A program made the position numbers and the translations under genes. A model generated the notes under the pieces. That model searched no databases, was not told the DNA's origin, and worked only from the letters and a program-made list of their open reading frames with translations. This document shows positions 7,220 to 15,573 of a DNA stretch of 41,480 bases, in pieces; the first letter of the stretch is position 1, and every line of letters begins with the position of its first letter. Origin of the DNA: Cohaesibacter sp. (GTDB lineage Bacteria; Pseudomonadota; Alphaproteobacteria; Rhizobiales; Cohaesibacteraceae); the NCBI GenBank assembly GCA_025800105.1, contig JAOXSG010000953.1, positions 1 to 41,480 on the forward strand, in the 5' to 3' direction.

Positions 7220-8377
7220 ATGCCAAGCGCAAAGCCTGCTCTTTCCTCATGTCATGCTGATTGTCTCATCATTGGTGGTGGGGTTTTTGGATTGTCCATT
7301 GCCCGCACCTGTCTTGGGGCTGGATTGTCCGTCATGGTGCTGGATCAGGGGCGTGTGGGCGAGGGGGCCAGCTTTGGCCTTTTAGGGGCTTTGATGCCTC
7401 ATATGCCCGCCAGATGGAATGTCAAAAAAGAATTTCAATTCAAGGCATTATATGAATTATCTAAAGTTAAAGTTTTACTTGAAGAAGAGACTGGCCACTC
7501 TATTGGTTATGAGAGATGTGGGCGCATTGTGCCGCTTAGCAATTCCAATTTGAAAGGCCATAGTCAGATCCGTTCTGATGAAGCGGAAGCCGTTTGGCAT
7601 AAGCAGGAAACGGGATATTTTTATGCCTTGCGCAACGAGGTTGACTATCAAGGCTGGCTCAATCCTGATCATGCGCCAGAGGGATATGCGTTTGACAATT
7701 TGTCTGCCAGAGCCAATCCGCGTCTTTATTGTGCAGCACTGAAAGAAAGCATCTTGAAGCGTGGCGGACATATTCGTGAGCAATGTCAGGTGATCAAAAT
7801 AGAAGAGCAGGGTGCTGGCGTTCGGGTTGTGCTTGCTGATGGCGGGTGCCTGTCGGCTGATAAACTTGTGCTCTGCGCTGGCTATCAGTCTTTTGCCTTG
7901 CTGGAAGCTTTGGTTGGTCAGAGTGGTTTGGGGCAAGGGGTTAAGGGGCAGTCGTTGCTTGTCAAAGCCAATCAGGCGCCGGGATTGCCCATTCTCTATG
8001 ATCGCGGTCTTTATGTTGTGCCGCATGATGGCGGCTATTGTGCGATTGGCAGCTCGTCGGAAAATGATTGGCAAGATCCATCGTCGACCGACCATCTGTG
8101 TGATGAGATGTGGCTGAAGGCTCAGGATTTGTGTCCTGCTGTTCGTGGTGCCGAGATTATTACACGCTGGGCCGGTGTGCGACCCAAGGCAAGCAAGCGC
8201 GATCCTATGATTGGATTTATTCCGGGCTCGGATCGTCTCTTTGTTGCGACGGGTGGCTTTAAAATCAGCTATGGCATTGCACATCATATCGCTCAAATCA
8301 GTATGGAACGATTGTGCGGTATTGCCGATAGTCTGGCCGTGCCGCCAACATTTGAAATATCCCATCATTTGTCCTGA
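7220..8377 (+). CDS. FAD-dependent oxidoreductase, DAO family (possible MnmC oxidase-half or glycine-oxidase type)
   Basis: 385-residue flavoprotein of the D-amino-acid oxidase fold. The N-terminal dinucleotide motif DCLIIGGGVFGLSIARTCL is followed by the second FAD strand (VMVLDQG) and GEGASFGLLGALMPHMP. The C-terminal half has the DAO-type segments YVVPHDGGYCAIGSSSEND, RWAGVRPKASKRDP and LFVATGGFKISYGIAHHIA. Such proteins oxidise amines: glycine/sarcosine (ThiO, SoxB) or, as the C-terminal half of MnmC, the carboxymethylaminomethyl group on tRNA uridine 34. The divergent neighbour is the MnmC methyltransferase half, so the tRNA role is attractive but unproven. ATG 7220 is 12 residues ahead of the FAD motif; the ribosome-binding site is weak. 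Confidence 0.8.
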   Translation: MPSAKPALSSCHADCLIIGGGVFGLSIARTCLGAGLSVMVLDQGRVGEGASFGLLGALMPHMPARWNVKKEFQFKALYELSKVKVLLEEETGHSIGYERCGRIVPLSNSNLKGHSQIRSDEAEAVWHKQETGYFYALRNEVDYQGWLNPDHAPEGYAFDNLSARANPRLYCAALKESILKRGGHIREQCQVIKIEEQGAGVRVVLADGGCLSADKLVLCAGYQSFALLEALVGQSGLGQGVKGQSLLVKANQAPGLPILYDRGLYVVPHDGGYCAIGSSSENDWQDPSSTDHLCDEMWLKAQDLCPAVRGAEIITRWAGVRPKASKRDPMIGFIPGSDRLFVATGGFKISYGIAHHIAQISMERLCGIADSLAVPPTFEISHHLS

Positions 8378-8612
8378 TCGCATTTTTATCTGCAATGCAT
8401 CTTTTCGGTTGCTGTTATCAGGTGCGGGGGATTGTCTGATATATGGTTTAAGGATTGCTGCGTTTGATATTTCTTGGATAACATTGAAGTCTCATAATCT
8501 ATATTATGGAACTTATTTTTATTTTTAATTTAATTCTGGTCTTCAGTTTGAGTTTATTTCTTCTTTTAGATTCAAGTTTCTATCTTTTGTTTTTAAAGTA
8601 TGATTATGCGCA

Positions 8613-8645
8613 CCCCTTTATAGCTCAAGCTATTCTTATCAGGGG
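8613..8645. repeat. Nested palindrome in the gene-poor region
   Basis: ATAGCT (8620-8625) and AGCTAT (8628-8633) form a perfect 6-bp pair around a 2-base centre. They are enclosed by CCCCT (8613-8617) and AGGGG (8641-8645). The very small inner centre suits a protein-binding dyad better than an RNA hairpin. Confidence 0.45.
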
Positions 8646-8875
8646 CGATTGATGCACAAATAGTCAGATAATTATAAATGCAGAACCATTTCTAGCGTCG
8701 TTATGGTTAACGAAATGCAACCAAATTTCAGTTTTCTGAATATTACTGGAATGCTGATTGTCAGGCACGCGCGCTTGCTTTGCAAAATTATATCACAAAT
8801 TCTGTATGAGCGCGCCTTTTGCTATTTGCATGGCTTGGACGTCTCACGAAACAGCGCTCAAAGCGTGCCTATTAG

Positions 8876-8906
8876 CATGATTGGATTTCACTCTTCTCCA
8901 ATCATG
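8876..8906. repeat. 10-bp perfect inverted repeat downstream of the MBL-fold gene
   Basis: CATGATTGGA (8876-8885) and TCCAATCATG (8897-8906) are exact reverse complements with an 11-base loop. It lies 29 bases beyond the stop of the reverse-strand MBL gene, so it could end or protect that transcript, but no T-run follows on either strand. Confidence 0.55.
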
Positions 8907-8934
8907 TGTGTGCGCGATGCAATGCGAGTATGAT

Positions 8935-9753
8935 TTAAAGGCTGAAATCGATTGTCATGCCGTCATAAGCTGGCTCGACGCTATCCGGCAGATAGCTGCG
9001 CAAGGCTTCATAATCCAGATCAATATGCATATGGGTCAGGATTGTGCGCTTTGGTTTCAGACGCTCTGTCCATTCCAAAACCTGATCGACGCAGAAATGA
9101 CTGGCATGTGGCGTATAGCGCAAGGCATCGACAATCCAGACATCAAGATTTTGCAACAAGTCTATGCTTTGTTCTTCCAGATCGCTGACATCGGATGAAT
9201 AGGCAATATTGCCACAACGAAAGCCAAGAGAATGAATATCGCCATGCACCTGATTGTAAGGCAGTAATTCAATGCTGCCCGCTGGTCCGTCAATGATGAC
9301 CGGTTGTGCGTGATCAATGCTATGATGGTTCAGAATTGGCGGATAAGAGCTGCCTGCAGGCGTTTCAAAGCAATAACCAAAGGCTGAATATAATTGAGCG
9401 GTTGTTAGCTCATTTGCATAGACATCCACACGTTGGCGGCGATTGATGACAAACGCGCGCAAATCATCGATGCCATGCAGGTGATCGGCATGAGGATGGG
9501 TATAGACAACGCCATCGGCCCAATCGACATTGGCTTGCAGCATTTGATTGCGAAAATCCGGCCCGGTATCAACCAGAATCCGGGTGACGTTGTCATCGCA
9601 AAAGCGCTCAAAAAGAGCCGAACATCTTTGCCGGCGGTTTTTTGGATTGTTGGGGTCGCATTGCCCCCAATCACCGCCAATGCGTGGCGTGCCGGGGGAA
9701 GACCCACAGCCAAGGATGGTCAAGCGATGATTGGACTTGCTTGCATTTGGCAT
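8935..9753 (-). CDS. MBL-fold metallo-hydrolase, PhnP-like
   Basis: 272-residue metallo-beta-lactamase-fold phosphodiesterase/hydrolase. The zinc-binding signature is THPHADHLHGIDD, with further metal ligands plausible at NQVHGDIHSLGF, the SSDVSDL aspartate and LTHMHIDLDYE. The N-terminus TILGCGSSPGTPRIGGDWG is typical of the PhnP/YcbJ-like subgroup that follows tatD in alphaproteobacterial operons. Family members hydrolyse cyclic phosphodiesters; the substrate of this stand-alone housekeeping version is not known to me, and no phn genes are nearby. It starts 32 bases after tatD ends and is the last gene of the metG-tatD-MBL run. Confidence 0.88.
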   Translation of the reverse strand: MPNASKSNHRLTILGCGSSPGTPRIGGDWGQCDPNNPKNRRQRCSALFERFCDDNVTRILVDTGPDFRNQMLQANVDWADGVVYTHPHADHLHGIDDLRAFVINRRQRVDVYANELTTAQLYSAFGYCFETPAGSSYPPILNHHSIDHAQPVIIDGPAGSIELLPYNQVHGDIHSLGFRCGNIAYSSDVSDLEEQSIDLLQNLDVWIVDALRYTPHASHFCVDQVLEWTERLKPKRTILTHMHIDLDYEALRSYLPDSVEPAYDGMTIDFSL

Positions 9754-9785
9754 TGTGATCCCCTTCCCCTGATATGGTCAGCTTC

Positions 9786-10559
9786 TTATTGCGCCTTGGA
9801 AAAGAGGCGGAAGAAATTTTCTGTTGTGATGCGCGCAATTTCTTCAATACTGACGCCTTTGACCTCTGCCAGAACTTGCGCAGTATGGGCCACATAAGCC
9901 GGTTCATTGCGCTTGCCTCTATATGGCATTGGGGCCAAATAAGGCGCATCTGTTTCCACCAGCAAACGATCGAGGGGCACATCGGCAACGATGTCTCTGA
10001 TATCCTGGCTGCGTTTGAAGGTCAGGATGCCGGAGAGGGAGATATAATGGCCCATTTCAAGGGCTTCCATCGCCAATTTGCGCCCTGATGAGAAGCAATG
10101 CAAAAGGGCAGGATAGGCTCCCTCTTCCATGCCTTCTTTTAAGATGGTGATCATATCGTCGTCGGCATCGCGCGAATGGATGACCAAAGGCAATTGCGTG
10201 ATGCGAGCGGCATCAATATGGGTGCGCAAACCTTGGGCCTGCGCCTCCTTTGGGGCATTGTCATAAAAATAGTCAAGACCGGCTTCGCCAATGGCGACAC
10301 ATTTGGGATGCTCTGCCAGTTTGGCAATATCGTTTGCGGTGAAATCCAGTTCCTTGTCCGCATTATGCGGATGTGTGCCGACCGAGCAGAAAATATTGTC
10401 ATAGTGTTCTGCAATGGCTTTGATCTGGTCAAATTTGCGAATATGCGTGGAGATGGTCACCATGTGACCAACTCCTGCCAACTCTGCACGGCGAACCACG
10501 TCGTCCAATTCGGCACTTAATTCTGGAAAATCCAGATGGCAATGACTATCTACCAGCAT
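9786..10559 (-). CDS. tatD: TatD family metal-dependent deoxyribonuclease
   Basis: 257-residue TIM-barrel hydrolase of the amidohydrolase superfamily; family members act as 3'-5' exonucleases in DNA repair. All expected metal ligands are visible: DSHCHLDFPE at the N-terminus, AIGEAGLDYFYD (Glu), LPLVIHSRDADDD (His), ALLHCFSSG (His) and LLVETDAPYLAP (Asp). The end of the barrel (RGKRNEPAYVAHTAQVLAE) matches the family signature. ATG 10559 lies directly before the first strand. It follows metG by 12 bases, so the two are co-transcribed; the metG-tatD pair is widespread. Confidence 0.95.
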   Translation of the reverse strand: MLVDSHCHLDFPELSAELDDVVRRAELAGVGHMVTISTHIRKFDQIKAIAEHYDNIFCSVGTHPHNADKELDFTANDIAKLAEHPKCVAIGEAGLDYFYDNAPKEAQAQGLRTHIDAARITQLPLVIHSRDADDDMITILKEGMEEGAYPALLHCFSSGRKLAMEALEMGHYISLSGILTFKRSQDIRDIVADVPLDRLLVETDAPYLAPMPYRGKRNEPAYVAHTAQVLAEVKGVSIEEIARITTENFFRLFSKAQ

Positions 10560-10571
10560 ATTTGTGCCTTT

Positions 10572-12125
10572 TTATTCCGCTTCTTTTTCGACATAGCGCG
10601 GGAAAACCGGACTTGGTTTTTCGATTGGTGTGCCAGCAGGCAAGCGATGGTCTGCGCCCAGTTTGTCAAAAGAGCGGGCATCGGTTGATATTGCCAGAAG
10701 GTCCAGCAATTTGGCCGAAGAATTTGGCATGAAAGGCTGCGCCAGAATGCCGACCTGACGGATCAGCTCTGCCGTGACATAAAGCACCGTATTCATACGG
10801 TCCGGGTCGGTTTTGCGCAAAGCCCAAGGTTCTTGGGAGGCGAAATATTTGTTGGCTTCGCCCACCACATCCCAAATGGCTTCCAGTGCTTTATGCAGGC
10901 GTTGGCGATCCATGGCTTGTCGGCATAGATCCAGCATTGCATCGGCTTGCGCCAAAATGGCTTTGTCGGCATCGCTGAATGCACCCGGCTCTGGCAATTG
11001 TTTGTCGCAATTTTTTGCGATCATGGAGAGCGAACGGCTGGCCAAATTGCCCAGATCATTGGCAAGGTCGGCATTGGTGCGGTTTACAATCGCCTCATGG
11101 CTGTAATTGCCATCCTGTCCGAATGGCACTTCGCGCATGAAGAAAAAGCGTGTTTGATCAAGGCCATATTCGTCCAATAGCGAGAATGGATCAATGACAT
11201 TGCCAACGGATTTTGACATTTTTTCGCCGCGGTTAAACAGAAACCCATGGGCAAAAACGCGCTTTGGCAGGGGAATGCCCGCAGACATCAAAAAGGCTGG
11301 CCAATAGACCGTATGGAAGCGGGTAATATCCTTGCCAATGATATGCATGGCATTGGGCCAGAAAGTTTTGAAATTCTCGGCCTCTTCATTTGGATAGCCA
11401 AGGGCGGTGATATAATTGGTCAGCGCATCAACCCAGACATACATGACATGATTGTCGGTGCCGGGAACCGGAATGCCCCAGTCAAAGGTGGTGCGGGAAA
11501 TGGAGAGATCGCGCAGGCCGCCTTTAACAAAAGACGCAACCTCGTTGCGGCGTTCAGCAGGGCCAATGAAATCGGGCTGAGTTTCATAAAGCTCCAGCAA
11601 TTTGTCTTCATATTTGGACAGGCGGAAGAAATAGCTCTCTTCTTCGGTCCATTCAACCGGACTGCCTTGGGGGCCATAGCGAATACCGTCTTCGCGCACT
11701 TGCGTTTCGCTCTCAGCATAGAAAGCTTCATCGCGCACGGAATACCAGCCTGCATAGCTATCGAGATAGATATCTCCGGCCTCTTCCATCTTTTTCCAAA
11801 TGGCCTTGCAGCTTTCATAATGGCGGGCCTGCGTGGTGCGAATGAAATCATTGTTGGAACAATTGAGCGCTTTGGCCATTTTTTCGAAAACGGGGGCATT
11901 GCGATCAGCCAATTGTGCCGCTGTCATTTCTTGCTTTTCGGCGGTTTGTTGCATTTTCTGGCCATGCTCATCGGTGCCAGTCAGAAAAAACACATTAAAG
12001 CCGTCAAGGCGCTTGAAGCGGGCAATGGCATCTGTTGCCATCATCTCATAAGCATGGCCGATATGAGGCGCGCCATTGGGATAAGAGATTGCAGTGGAGA
12101 TGAAAAAATTCTTTTGATCTGCCAT
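10572..12125 (-). CDS. metG: Methionyl-tRNA synthetase
   Basis: Class I aminoacyl-tRNA synthetase charging tRNA-Met, about 517 residues. The HIGH motif is H21-IGH-24 within [15 protein letters not shown], and KMSKS lies near residue 301 ([10 protein letters not shown]). The connective domain [16 protein letters not shown] has no cysteine pairs, so this is a form without the zinc knuckle. The protein ends soon after the anticodon-binding helices and lacks the C-terminal EMAP/Trbp111-like tRNA-binding domain. The frame is open to 12158, but ATG 12125 ([18 protein letters not shown]) gives the normal N-terminus. A 201-base gap separates it from holB upstream, so it may have its own promoter. Confidence 0.97.
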   Translation of the reverse strand: MADQKNFFISTAISYPNGAPHIGHAYEMMATDAIARFKRLDGFNVFFLTGTDEHGQKMQQTAEKQEMTAAQLADRNAPVFEKMAKALNCSNNDFIRTTQARHYESCKAIWKKMEEAGDIYLDSYAGWYSVRDEAFYAESETQVREDGIRYGPQGSPVEWTEEESYFFRLSKYEDKLLELYETQPDFIGPAERRNEVASFVKGGLRDLSISRTTFDWGIPVPGTDNHVMYVWVDALTNYITALGYPNEEAENFKTFWPNAMHIIGKDITRFHTVYWPAFLMSAGIPLPKRVFAHGFLFNRGEKMSKSVGNVIDPFSLLDEYGLDQTRFFFMREVPFGQDGNYSHEAIVNRTNADLANDLGNLASRSLSMIAKNCDKQLPEPGAFSDADKAILAQADAMLDLCRQAMDRQRLHKALEAIWDVVGEANKYFASQEPWALRKTDPDRMNTVLYVTAELIRQVGILAQPFMPNSSAKLLDLLAISTDARSFDKLGADHRLPAGTPIEKPSPVFPRYVEKEAE

Positions 12126-12326
12126 GAGACTCGCTTCTTTCGCATCAGGAGTGAGCAAGCTTGGTCTCTGCCCTGCTCTTTTATGCGATTTTGTTATATA
12201 TGACTGTTTGCTGTCATGGTTTTGGGACAGCTTCGCGTGGGGGTCAAGCCTTTAATCGACAATGATTGCGCAAAAGTTTCTCATAACCCACATAGAAACG
12301 AAGGAAGGCCTTTCATGCCGTTGGTA

Positions 12327-13394
12327 TTATGCACGAGAGGCTTCTGCCAGCAGGCGCACCACATTGATGGCCGTTTGCTTTTTATCGAGATTGAAAATCT
12401 GCGTTTCACGCAAGCTTTCGCCAGCTTTTTCCCAAGCATCGGCCAGTGCCATCATGCTGTTTGTTGAGGGGGATGTCTGGCTTCGTTTTTGGTGCAATTG
12501 TGCGCTGAGATAGCGAAAAACCAGATCGGAGAATTTGGCGAAATTCTGCTCTTTGCCGCGTTGTGCGACGAGATCGCCAAAATGATGCAGGCTTTCATAA
12601 TCTGGTTTAAACGGCGGAGCGAGAAGCCTTTCAAAGGCATGCACCATGATCAGGCCATCCTCAGATTGCAATTCGGCAGCTTGGCGCAAGGAGCCTTCGC
12701 AAATCTGGCTGATATGCTCAACTGTTTCTTCACTGGCTATGTCCAATTTATTCAGTGCCATAGCGAGGGTCGGATTTTCCAACGGTGCGAAATTGAGTTT
12801 GCGGCACCGGGAGCGGATGGTAGGGAGTAATTTTCCCGGTGCGTGGGAAATCAGGAAAAAAACGGTTTTAACAGGCGGTTCTTCGAGAATTTTTAGCAAG
12901 GCATTAGCGGCATTGGCGTTTAAATCATCTGCCGGATCAACGATGCATACGCGCCATGTATCTTCGCCTGCGGTGGAGCCAAAAAAGCGGACCGTTTTGC
13001 GCACTTCATCGACCGTGATTTCGGTGCGAAATTTCTTGGCCTTTGCATCATAGGGGCGCTCAATGGACAGCAAATTGGGATGGGCGCGGTTGGCGACCTG
13101 TCTTGCCGCATGATTGTCGGGATGGATATAGAGACTGCTTGGTTCGATCAGGGATGCTCCCTGCCCCATGCTGCCATGATCAAATATGAAGCGAGCAGCG
13201 CGATAGGCAAAAGTGGCTTTGCCGATGCCTTTGGGGCCGGTTAACAACCAGGCATGATGCATTTTTTCAGAAAGCCAAGCATTGAGCAGGGCTTTTTCCT
13301 GTTCTTCATGGGCGAAAAAATGCGTTTGTTGATGTGGAGGGGCCAAACCATCCAAGGCGTCAAAAATTGGAATGTCCAAATCATGCTGTGCCAT
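12327..13394 (-). CDS. holB: DNA polymerase III subunit delta'
   Basis: 355-residue AAA+ clamp-loader subunit. A Walker A-like loop is seen at LLTGPKGIGKATFAYRAA (the usual T/S after GK is replaced by A). The acidic region DEVRKTVRFF is followed by VCIVDPADDLNANAANALLKI and the clamp-loader SRC motif in PTIRSRCRKLNF. The last third is the variable collar region. Delta' is normally a rigid, non-hydrolysing subunit, so a degenerate P-loop is not alarming. It starts 5 bases after tmk ends, the standard tmk-holB pairing. Confidence 0.93.
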   Translation of the reverse strand: MAQHDLDIPIFDALDGLAPPHQQTHFFAHEEQEKALLNAWLSEKMHHAWLLTGPKGIGKATFAYRAARFIFDHGSMGQGASLIEPSSLYIHPDNHAARQVANRAHPNLLSIERPYDAKAKKFRTEITVDEVRKTVRFFGSTAGEDTWRVCIVDPADDLNANAANALLKILEEPPVKTVFFLISHAPGKLLPTIRSRCRKLNFAPLENPTLAMALNKLDIASEETVEHISQICEGSLRQAAELQSEDGLIMVHAFERLLAPPFKPDYESLHHFGDLVAQRGKEQNFAKFSDLVFRYLSAQLHQKRSQTSPSTNSMMALADAWEKAGESLRETQIFNLDKKQTAINVVRLLAEASRA

Positions 13395-13399
13395 TGTGA

Positions 13400-14086
13400 T
13401 CAGCCTTTTGTCTTTGATTTGGATTTGCTCTTGTCTTGCTTATCGCTCAGCAATTCGTCTTTGACAATCGACCAGATATCATAGGCAATTTCGTCTTCGG
13501 TTTGGCTGGCATCGATGATCTTGCAGCGCTTGGGATCACGTTGGGCCAATTTCAGGAAAGCCTGTCGGCGCTTTGTATGAACGGCGACGGTTTCCCTTTC
13601 AAACCTATCTGCACTTTCGCCTTCTGGTCTTCGTTTGTTGGCGCGTTCCAGACCAATATCGGCCCGCAAATCAAGAATGAAGGTTAAATCGGGGACCATG
13701 CCATCAATGGCCAGTTTTTCCAAACTGTCGATCAGCTTTGGTTCCACATTATCGGCTTCGCCCTGATAGACACGGGTGGAATCCATGAAGCGGTCACACA
13801 AAACCCAGATTTTGTCTTTCAAGGCAGGACGAATGGTCGTATCCACATGATCGGCTCTTGCTGCGGCAAAAAGAATGGCCTCTCCAGCCGGGCTCATGCC
13901 AATTTCCTGTGCCATGCCAGACAGCAGAACATGGCGCACGGCTTCCGCTCCGCAGGAGCCACCGGGCTCTCTGCTATGGATGGTTTCAATCCCTTCCGCA
14001 TTCAAGCGTTTGGACAAATGGCGTATCTGGGTTGTCTTGCCGACCCCCTCGCCGCCTTCAAATGTGATGAATTTGCCCCTGCTCAT
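13400..14086 (-). CDS. tmk: Thymidylate kinase
   Basis: 228-residue P-loop kinase phosphorylating dTMP to dTDP for DNA synthesis. Walker A is FEGGEGVGKTTQ at residues 8-20. The dTMP-site DR(Y/F)xxS motif appears as LCDRFMDSTRVYQG, and the lid region as RRPEGESADRFERE. The C-terminus ends in a lysine/serine-rich tail (SDKQDKSKSKSKTKG), slightly longer than usual and probably disordered. It is packed between the carboxypeptidase gene (45-base gap) and holB (5-base gap), a conserved rhizobial order. Confidence 0.97.
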   Translation of the reverse strand: MSRGKFITFEGGEGVGKTTQIRHLSKRLNAEGIETIHSREPGGSCGAEAVRHVLLSGMAQEIGMSPAGEAILFAAARADHVDTTIRPALKDKIWVLCDRFMDSTRVYQGEADNVEPKLIDSLEKLAIDGMVPDLTFILDLRADIGLERANKRRPEGESADRFERETVAVHTKRRQAFLKLAQRDPKRCKIIDASQTEDEIAYDIWSIVKDELLSDKQDKSKSKSKTKG

Positions 14087-14131
14087 TGCCGACTCGTTGG
14101 TTTAAGTGATCTGGCAATCAGTATTAAGCGC

Positions 14132-15298
14132 TTAGAGCCATCCGAGCAACAGGTGATGCAGACCATCCAAGGCCCGTTGTGTCAAGGTGCCGGGGTCAAC
14201 AGAATGGGCGGCGACCAATGGTGCCTCCATGACCAGTTGGTCATCGGTCCAGATTTTGAGGGTTGCAAGTTGGCTTCCCTCTTCAATGGGGGCTTTGATT
14301 GGCCCCTGATAAACAACGCGGGCTTTTAGTTTGCCGCGTTTTGAGCGTGGCATGAACAGGCTGATGGGTTTTTCGCTCACCAGCATGACTTTTGCCTGAT
14401 TGCCGCCATGGACATCGGCAAAGGCGATTTCTTCATTGGTCTCATAAAGGCGTTGACTGACAAAGGCACGGAACCCCCAATCGATAATTTTTCTGGATTC
14501 AAGGGCGCGTTCTTTTTTTGATTTCATGCCGCTCATGATCAAAATTAGACGCTGATCATTGCGCAGAACAGAGGCAACCACGCCGTAGCCAGAGGCTTTT
14601 GTATAACCGGTTTTTAGCCCGTCAGCGCCTTGGGTCTGGCCCAATAAAGGATTGCGGTTTCTTTGGGTGATTTTGTTCCAGGTAAATTCGGGAATGGAGA
14701 AATATTTGTAATAGTCTGGATAGGTTTTGATCAAATGGCGGGTGAGTTTTGCCAGATCTTGGGCGGTTACATATTGGTTTTCTGCTGGCAGGCCGGTTGA
14801 ATTGACAAAATTTGAACCGGTCAAGCCAATTTCTTGGGCGCGTGCATTCATCAATTCGGAAAAGCTTTCTTCATTGCCTGCCATGCCTTCTGCAATGGCA
14901 ATGCAGGCGTCATTGCCTGATTGAACGATGATACCGTTCAGCAAAGCACTCAATGGTATGGACGAATTGAGTTTGGCAAACATTGTCGAGCCGCCAGAGG
15001 ATCCCCCTCCTTTGCGCCAAGCATTTTCGCTGATTAAAAATTCATCCTCCATGGATAATTCCCCTTGCTCCAAAGCATTGAAAACGACTTCCAGCGTCAT
15101 CAATTTGGCAAGGGATGCGGGAGGAAAAGGGCTTTGTGCGTCTTTGGAAAAGAGAACCGATCCGGAATCCCAGTCAATCAGCAGGGCTTGGCGGGCCTTG
15201 GTCTGAAAGATTTGGGCATTGGCAACAGAAAGAGCGGCGATCAGAAAAATCGCGGATAGTGAAATAAGAAGAGAATGTCTGACAGACAGCGGCATCAT
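14132..15298 (-). CDS. Serine-type D-alanyl-D-alanine carboxypeptidase (PBP5/6 family)
   Basis: 388-residue low-molecular-weight penicillin-binding protein that trims the terminal D-alanine from peptidoglycan pentapeptides in the periplasm. A Sec signal peptide with cleavage near SVANA is obvious. The three active-site motifs are present: SxxK as S62-LAK65 (PPASLAKLMTLE), SxN as QSGNDACIA and KTG as DGLKTGYTKASG. The C-terminal domain (IAFADVHGGNQAKVMLV...) is the PBP5_C beta domain, and the last residues (LDGLHHLLLGWL) form a possible amphipathic membrane anchor. The start is at the first or second of two adjacent ATGs. It lies downstream of an rlpA terminator, so it should have a promoter between 15299 and 15476. 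Confidence 0.94.
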   Translation of the reverse strand: MMPLSVRHSLLISLSAIFLIAALSVANAQIFQTKARQALLIDWDSGSVLFSKDAQSPFPPASLAKLMTLEVVFNALEQGELSMEDEFLISENAWRKGGGSSGGSTMFAKLNSSIPLSALLNGIIVQSGNDACIAIAEGMAGNEESFSELMNARAQEIGLTGSNFVNSTGLPAENQYVTAQDLAKLTRHLIKTYPDYYKYFSIPEFTWNKITQRNRNPLLGQTQGADGLKTGYTKASGYGVVASVLRNDQRLILIMSGMKSKKERALESRKIIDWGFRAFVSQRLYETNEEIAFADVHGGNQAKVMLVSEKPISLFMPRSKRGKLKARVVYQGPIKAPIEEGSQLATLKIWTDDQLVMEAPLVAAHSVDPGTLTQRALDGLHHLLLGWL

Positions 15299-15476
15299 CC
15301 AATTTCCTAAGGTCCATTGGCCCTTATAGGCTCAATGCTCTTTTTGAGTGGTTTTTATTGTAAAATAGTGGGCAAAATATTGATCGTCCCAATCAATCGG
15401 TTGGCTCTTGAGCTGTCAGCTTACACTGGAAACATCAAAAGGAAAAGGCGAGCAAAGGAAACTTGCGCAAAATATA

Positions 15477-15513
15477 AGGGCGCAAATAGATCACATCTAT
15501 GTGTTTGCGCCCT
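15477..15513 (-). terminator. Intrinsic terminator of rlpA
   Basis: A perfect 10-bp stem, AGGGCGCAAA (15477-15486) and TTTGCGCCCT (15504-15513). An inner TAGAT/ATCTA pair lies inside the loop. On the reverse strand it is followed by TATATTTTGC. It lies about 60 bases after the rlpA stop and before the carboxypeptidase gene, and so separates the two transcripts. Confidence 0.75.
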
Positions 15514-15573
15514 GATTATCAGTTTGATAAAGCTATGCTAATTCAATTAGGGATGAGAGACATACTCTCTCCT

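Larger units (their letters stand above)
8378..8934. other. 557-base gene-poor, AT-rich intergenic region
   Basis: Lies between the converging DAO oxidoreductase and MBL hydrolase genes. Composition is distinctly AT-rich around 8500-8700. Short frames exist (for example 8703-8933 forward) but show no recognisable domain or ribosome-binding site. Two inverted repeats (8613-8645 and 8876-8906) are the only ordered structure seen. No tRNA cloverleaf was recognised. Confidence 0.5.

Noticed and set aside
7475-8395. 306-codon open frame antisense to the DAO oxidoreductase
   Set aside because: No start signal or domain; the sense strand has an unambiguous FAD protein.
8703-8933. 76-codon forward frame in the gene-poor spacer
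   Set aside because: No ribosome-binding site and no recognisable motif; the frame runs through the inverted repeat at 8876-8906.
8935-9753. MBL-fold gene considered as ribonuclease Z
   Set aside because: The GGDWG N-terminus and lack of the RNase Z exosite arm fit the PhnP-like subgroup that follows tatD.
11247-12203. 318-codon forward open frame antisense to metG
   Set aside because: MetG is certain from HIGH and KMSKS motifs. The antisense frame is a compositional shadow with no family resemblance.
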